From the NCBI GenBank assembly GCA_934597125.1, contig CAKTQM010000065.1, forward strand, positions 1 to 5,820: a DNA stretch of 5,820 bases, in the 5' to 3' direction. Origin of the DNA: an uncultured Oscillospiraceae bacterium. GTDB lineage: Bacteria > Bacillota > Clostridia > Oscillospirales > Oscillospiraceae. The translations under genes were made by a program, and so were the position numbers. Positions 5,471 to 5,820 of the stretch are shown one piece after another (within the stretch, counting starts at the first letter, position 1; every line of letters starts with the position of its first letter). The notes under the pieces are model-generated. The model worked only from the letters and a program-made list of their open reading frames with translations, was not told where the DNA came from and ran no database searches.

Positions 5471-5476
5471 AAGGAG
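5471..5476 (+). promoter_or_regulatory. ribosome binding site fixing the DUF3852 start at 5486
   Basis: AAGGAG ends 9 bases before ATG 5486 and only 3 bases before the in-frame ATG 5480. The spacing favours 5486, giving the N-terminus MKTVKRTM, a normal signal-peptide start. Confidence 0.65.
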
Positions 5477-5485
5477 AACATGAAC

Positions 5486-5820
5486 ATGAAAACTGTAAAA
5501 CGAACAATGGCGGCGCTGTGTCTCACAGTGCTTCTTTGCTGCCTGCTGTGCGTGTCGGCCTACGCCACAGGTACCAGCGGCGGTACCGGCGATGTGGCCA
5601 GCGCCGTGGAGAGCACTTGGGCCACAGCCTCCGGTCAGATCAAGACGGTGGTCAACAACGTGGTATTTCCTGCCATTGACCTGATTCTGGCAGTATTTTT
5701 CTTCGCCAAACTTGGCCTCACGTATTTTGATTTCCGCAAAACCGGACACTTTGAGTGGAGCGCACCGGCCATCCTTTTCGCCTGTCTGGTGTTTACCCTG
5801 ACCGCCCCGCTGTATGTGTG
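5486..5820 (+). CDS. DUF3852 secreted/membrane protein, 3' end outside window
   Basis: The first 111 residues are visible; the frame runs off the window. A signal peptide is clear: basic MKTVKR, hydrophobic MAALCLTVLLCCLLCV (8-23), and a likely cleavage after SAYA (Ala27). The mature part starts with a Gly/Ser/Thr-rich stretch (TGTSGGTG, 28-35), an amphipathic segment VASAVESTWATASGQIKTVV (37-56), a first membrane span about 58-77 (VNNVVFPAIDLILAVFFFAK, 56-75), a short polar loop with YFDFRKTGHFEW (80-91), and a second span about 92-110. This matches the DUF3852 proteins I know from conjugative elements. The layout of signal peptide plus two spans resembles VirB2/TrbC-type pilins and other mating-channel components, but that role is inference. 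It probably marks the start of the type IV secretion gene block downstream. Confidence 0.88.
   Translation, partial: MKTVKRTMAALCLTVLLCCLLCVSAYATGTSGGTGDVASAVESTWATASGQIKTVVNNVVFPAIDLILAVFFFAKLGLTYFDFRKTGHFEWSAPAILFACLVFTLTAPLYV

Noticed and set aside
4513..5526. Long open frame on the minus strand (337 codons) containing an SND repeat
   Set aside because: It is antisense to the CCH-repeat and DUF3849 genes. The SND repeat is just the 9-bp tract read backwards, and the DUF3849 match on the plus strand settles the strand.
5568..5590. Short direct repeat GGTACC-AGCGGC-GGTACC at the start of the mature DUF3852 protein
   Set aside because: It only encodes a Gly/Thr/Ser-rich linker (TGTSGGTG) after the signal peptide; two imperfect copies are not enough to call a repeat.
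1..5820. CRISPR arrays, tRNAs, insertion sequences, attachment sites, terminators
   Set aside because: Gaps between genes are at most 17 bases, leaving no room for arrays or RNA genes. No terminal inverted repeats, transposase or integrase sequence, or hairpin followed by a T run was seen.

Overview
This window is a tightly packed run of nine same-strand (+) genes with no gap longer than 17 bases. It looks like part of an integrative and conjugative element, or conjugative plasmid, from a gut-type Firmicute (Oscillospiraceae/Ruminococcaceae or Lachnospiraceae-like). The evidence is purine-rich AGGAGG-type ribosome binding sites, GC-rich Clostridia-type codon use, and a set of families (DUF4314, ArdA-like, DUF3849, DUF3852, a stray Dam-type methylase, a sortase) that I know mainly from such elements. 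The genus is inference; no phylogenetic marker is present.

Layout. Bases 1-591: 3' part of a class C-like sortase. 607-702: a 31-residue single-span membrane peptide. 706-954: a small acidic conserved protein. 956-1936: a DUF4314-headed two-part protein. 1929-3068: an ArdA-type antirestriction protein with two internal repeats and a TTG start. 3080-3388: a winged-helix DNA-binding protein. 3385-4347: a D12-class DNA adenine methylase, more AT-rich than its neighbours. 4365-4757: an unrecognised 130-residue protein carrying a 9-bp tandem repeat that encodes Cys-Cys-His triplets. 4747-5469: a DUF3849 protein. 5486-5820: start of a DUF3852 secreted or membrane protein, cut by the window edge.

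How the genes fit together. Spacings run from an 11-bp overlap to a 17-bp gap, so the run reads as one polycistronic unit with translational coupling at several junctions. The ArdA-like protein and the methylase offer two complementary ways to survive host restriction on entry: DNA mimicry and self-modification. No restriction endonuclease is visible. The sortase would act at the cell surface on element-encoded anchored proteins. The DUF3852 protein (signal peptide, then membrane spans) probably marks the edge of the mating-channel gene block beyond base 5820. No tRNA, rRNA, CRISPR array, insertion sequence, attachment site, promoter or terminator could be supported.

The strongest oddities are the in-frame CCH repeat, the sharp composition change at the methylase with an excess of GATC inside that gene, the short Met/Gly-rich C-terminal tails shared by four gene products, and the TTG start overlapping the previous gene. 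I see no clear evidence for a wholly new defence or mobile system.
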